14,028 nt of DNA, from NCBI GenBank assembly GCA_018896985.1, contig JAHILQ010000166.1, forward strand, positions 1 to 14,028, written 5' to 3'. The notes under the pieces were generated by a model. It saw nothing but the letters and a program-made list of their open reading frames with translations. It was not told the origin of the DNA and searched no databases. This DNA is from Nitrospinota bacterium. GTDB lineage: Bacteria; Nitrospirota; Thermodesulfovibrionia; Thermodesulfovibrionales; UBA1546. The translations under genes were made by a program, and so were the position numbers. This document shows positions 12,466 to 14,028 of this stretch, piece after piece; position 1 is the stretch's first letter; the number at the start of each line of letters is the position of its first letter.

Positions 12466-13956
12466 TCACAGCCTCTCCAGTGTCCTTATCAATGCCTCTG
12501 CTTTTTTTAGACTTTCATAATATTCTTTTTCAGGATCAGAGTCTGCGACAATGCCTGCTCCTGCCTGAACATACGCAAATCCATCCTTGATAACAAACGT
12601 CCTGATTATAATATTCAGGTCCATACTGCCTGAGAACCCTATATAACCAAAAGAGCCTGTGTACGGGCCTCTTGAGACAGGTTCAAGCTCATCAATTATC
12701 TCCATGCATCGAACTTTAGGAACGCCTGTTATCGTTCCCCCGGGGAATGTTGCTCTTATTGCATCAAAACAAGTTTTGCCGGAAGCGAGATTGCCTTTTA
12801 CATTGGAGACAATATGTATCACATGGGAATAGTCCTCTGTTATCATAAGTTCATCCACATAAACACTTCCGTAATCAGAAACCCTTCCGATATCGTTTCT
12901 TTCAAGGTCAATGAGCATAATGTGTTCCGCCCTCTCCTTCTCATTCAGAAGAAGCTCGGCGCGCATGAGTTCGTCTTCTTTTATGTCCCTGCCCCTCGGT
13001 CTCGTGCCTGCTATCGGCCTTGTCTCAATAACACCGTCTCTTACCTTTAACAACCTCTCAGGGGAAGAACTGGCCATCTGATAATCTCCGAAATCAATAT
13101 AACCTGCAAACGGAGACGGATTGATTGAACGGAGTATCTTATAAAGACTCCATGGTTTAATATCCCCGATATCGGCTGATACCCTGAGCGAAATGTTTGC
13201 CTGAAAAATATCTCCGGCAGCAATATACTCTTTTGCCCTTTTTACAATATCCATATATTGTTCTTTGGACATTTCATGACGGACTGATGATGCATGATTT
13301 TTTTTATCCTGAATCTTGTATCGTGTATCCTGTATCCTGTATCTAATATTCTTTATCGTTTCTTCCGCTTCATCATATTTTTCAGCCCAGTCAACATCCA
13401 CATCTCCATAACCCAATTCTGTATCCCGAGCGCCGGGGCATACAACAATCCATGCTTTCTTATCCAGATGATCAAATGCGATCAGCTTATCAATCATAAG
13501 AAAATGCGCATCCGGAATCTGAAGGTCATCTCTTGCGGCCTTCGGCAGTTTCTCAAGATACCGGACAAAGTCATAACTCAGCAATCCAACCGCTCCTCCC
13601 TGAAAAGGAGGAAGTGATTTCAGGGGAGTCTGCCTGTACGCATCAACAAGTGATTTAAGTCTGGCAAGCGGAGGGACAGAAGAAACGGCTTTTTTACCCT
13701 TAGCAGTGATTTCAACAGCGCCATCCTTTACCTTGAATGTTAAGTATGGATCAAAACCTATGAAAGAATAGCGGGCAATATTTTCAGGTCCTTTTACGCT
13801 CTCAAGGAGAAAACTGTTTGCACCTGAAAATACCGGATACAAAATATCAGGCTGGATATAGGGGATTTCAGCGGCAAGAGGCGGAATCCCGTTGACTTCA
13901 ACTTTTTTCAGGAAATCCACTTTGCTTACAGAAAAATTAGTATTGGAGTTTAACAC
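12466..13956 (-). CDS. pabB: Chorismate-utilising enzyme, para-aminobenzoate (or anthranilate) synthase component I
   Basis: 496 residues of the TrpE/PabB family, which aminates chorismate using ammonia from a glutaminase partner. It shows an N-terminal LLES (50-53), then AGDIFQANIS (247-256), SSSPERLL (297-303), PIAGTRPRG (314-322), LLIDLERND (348-355) and FPGGTITGVPKV (404-415). FQAN with Asn, and SSSPER, favour PabB (folate pathway) over TrpE, which usually has FQVV. PIAGT with Ala is shared by TrpE and Bacillus-type PabB, so the assignment is moderate. Residues about 206-219 (IRYRIQDTRYKIQD) are encoded by heptamer repeats and lie in the linker before the catalytic core, where they are probably tolerated. 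The start is GTG at 13956, 12 bases after an upstream stop, with a weak ribosome site. No pabA or other pathway gene is in the window. Confidence 0.85.
   Translation of the reverse strand: MLNSNTNFSVSKVDFLKKVEVNGIPPLAAEIPYIQPDILYPVFSGANSFLLESVKGPENIARYSFIGFDPYLTFKVKDGAVEITAKGKKAVSSVPPLARLKSLVDAYRQTPLKSLPPFQGGAVGLLSYDFVRYLEKLPKAARDDLQIPDAHFLMIDKLIAFDHLDKKAWIVVCPGARDTELGYGDVDVDWAEKYDEAEETIKNIRYRIQDTRYKIQDKKNHASSVRHEMSKEQYMDIVKRAKEYIAAGDIFQANISLRVSADIGDIKPWSLYKILRSINPSPFAGYIDFGDYQMASSSPERLLKVRDGVIETRPIAGTRPRGRDIKEDELMRAELLLNEKERAEHIMLIDLERNDIGRVSDYGSVYVDELMITEDYSHVIHIVSNVKGNLASGKTCFDAIRATFPGGTITGVPKVRCMEIIDELEPVSRGPYTGSFGYIGFSGSMDLNIIIRTFVIKDGFAYVQAGAGIVADSDPEKEYYESLKKAEALIRTLERL
13306..13347. 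repeat. Heptamer tandem repeat inside the PabB-like gene
   Basis: Six 7-base units on the plus strand: ATCCTGA, ATCTTGT, ATCGTGT, ATCCTGT, ATCCTGT, ATCTAAT. The gene's strand reads AGGATAC-like units, the same family as at 8892-8926. The encoded Tyr-Lys/Arg-Ile-Gln-Asp-Thr-Arg pattern parallels the Phe-Lys-Ile-Gln-Asn-Ser-Lys pattern in the deacylase. Confidence 0.8.
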
Positions 13957-13968
13957 CTGACAACTCTG

Positions 13969-14028
13969 TTAAACAGTGAGCATCTCCAGCGATATTAGCT
14001 CTACTGCCTTGAGAGGATCGCTGTGATT
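13969..14028 (-). CDS. C-terminal end of an unidentified leftward gene (partial)
   Basis: The last 19 codons of a minus-strand frame enter from the right edge and end at a TAA (13971-13969), reading NHSDPLKAVELISLEMLTV. The stop is 12 bases before the GTG start of the PabB-like gene, so the two may share an operon. The fragment is too short to identify, and a chance open frame cannot be excluded. Confidence 0.4.
   Translation of the reverse strand, partial: NHSDPLKAVELISLEMLTV

Noticed and set aside
12466..13956. Firm assignment as anthranilate synthase TrpE
   Set aside because: FQAN and SSSPER favour the PabB branch, though PIAGT leaves TrpE possible; the symbol is therefore given with moderate confidence.

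Overview
The window looks like a chromosomal segment of a Gram-negative-type anaerobe, most likely a Nitrospirota or deltaproteobacterium-like lineage. The guess rests on the housekeeping block (secA with a SEC-C tail, a NifU-type scaffold, an AMIN/Amidase_3 hydrolase), the two short in-frame repeat families inside coding genes, and the integrase type. Taxonomy is inference from style, not proof.

Layout. (1) 1-1736: a leftward sigma70-like promoter leaving the window, a hairpin, and a leftward N-acyl-D-amino-acid deacylase gene that carries two in-frame repeat insertions. (2) 1800-7110: an AT-richer accessory island with all genes rightward. It begins with a consensus promoter and a tyrosine recombinase that has lost its middle, leaving only the N-terminal patch and the C-terminal tyrosine segment. 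It continues as a string of modules separated by folded, attC-like sites. Module 1 holds two paralogous radical SAM/SPASM enzymes flanking a 63-residue peptide, a probable new RiPP system. Module 2 holds an unknown protein whose frame runs through the next attC-like site. Module 3 holds another unknown protein. Module 4 is a hicB-hicA toxin-antitoxin pair. The ends of modules 1 and 2 are complementary to their own starts, as expected for integron cassettes that excise as circles. Here, unusually, the integrase and cassettes point the same way. (3) 7128-9273: a tightly packed leftward operon, nifU-like, amidase, EcfT/CbiQ-like membrane protein, behind its own promoter. (4) 9292-12402: secA rightward, overlapping a shrunken, degenerate GGDEF gene. 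(5) 12466-14028: a leftward chorismate-utilising enzyme (PabB/TrpE family, PabB favoured) behind the tail of an unidentified gene.

How it fits together. The island reads as an immobilised integron-like array. The recombinase is dead, its promoter is intact and now points at the peptide/radical SAM cassette, and a toxin-antitoxin cassette sits near the distal end, where it could stabilise the array. The two radical SAM enzymes and the peptide are translationally packed, so peptide modification is the most likely role of cassette 1. No exporter, protease or PqqD-type leader-binding protein is visible. The flanking genes are ordinary, but heptamer-periodic repeats occur in-frame in three of them and a C/G-run palindrome in one.
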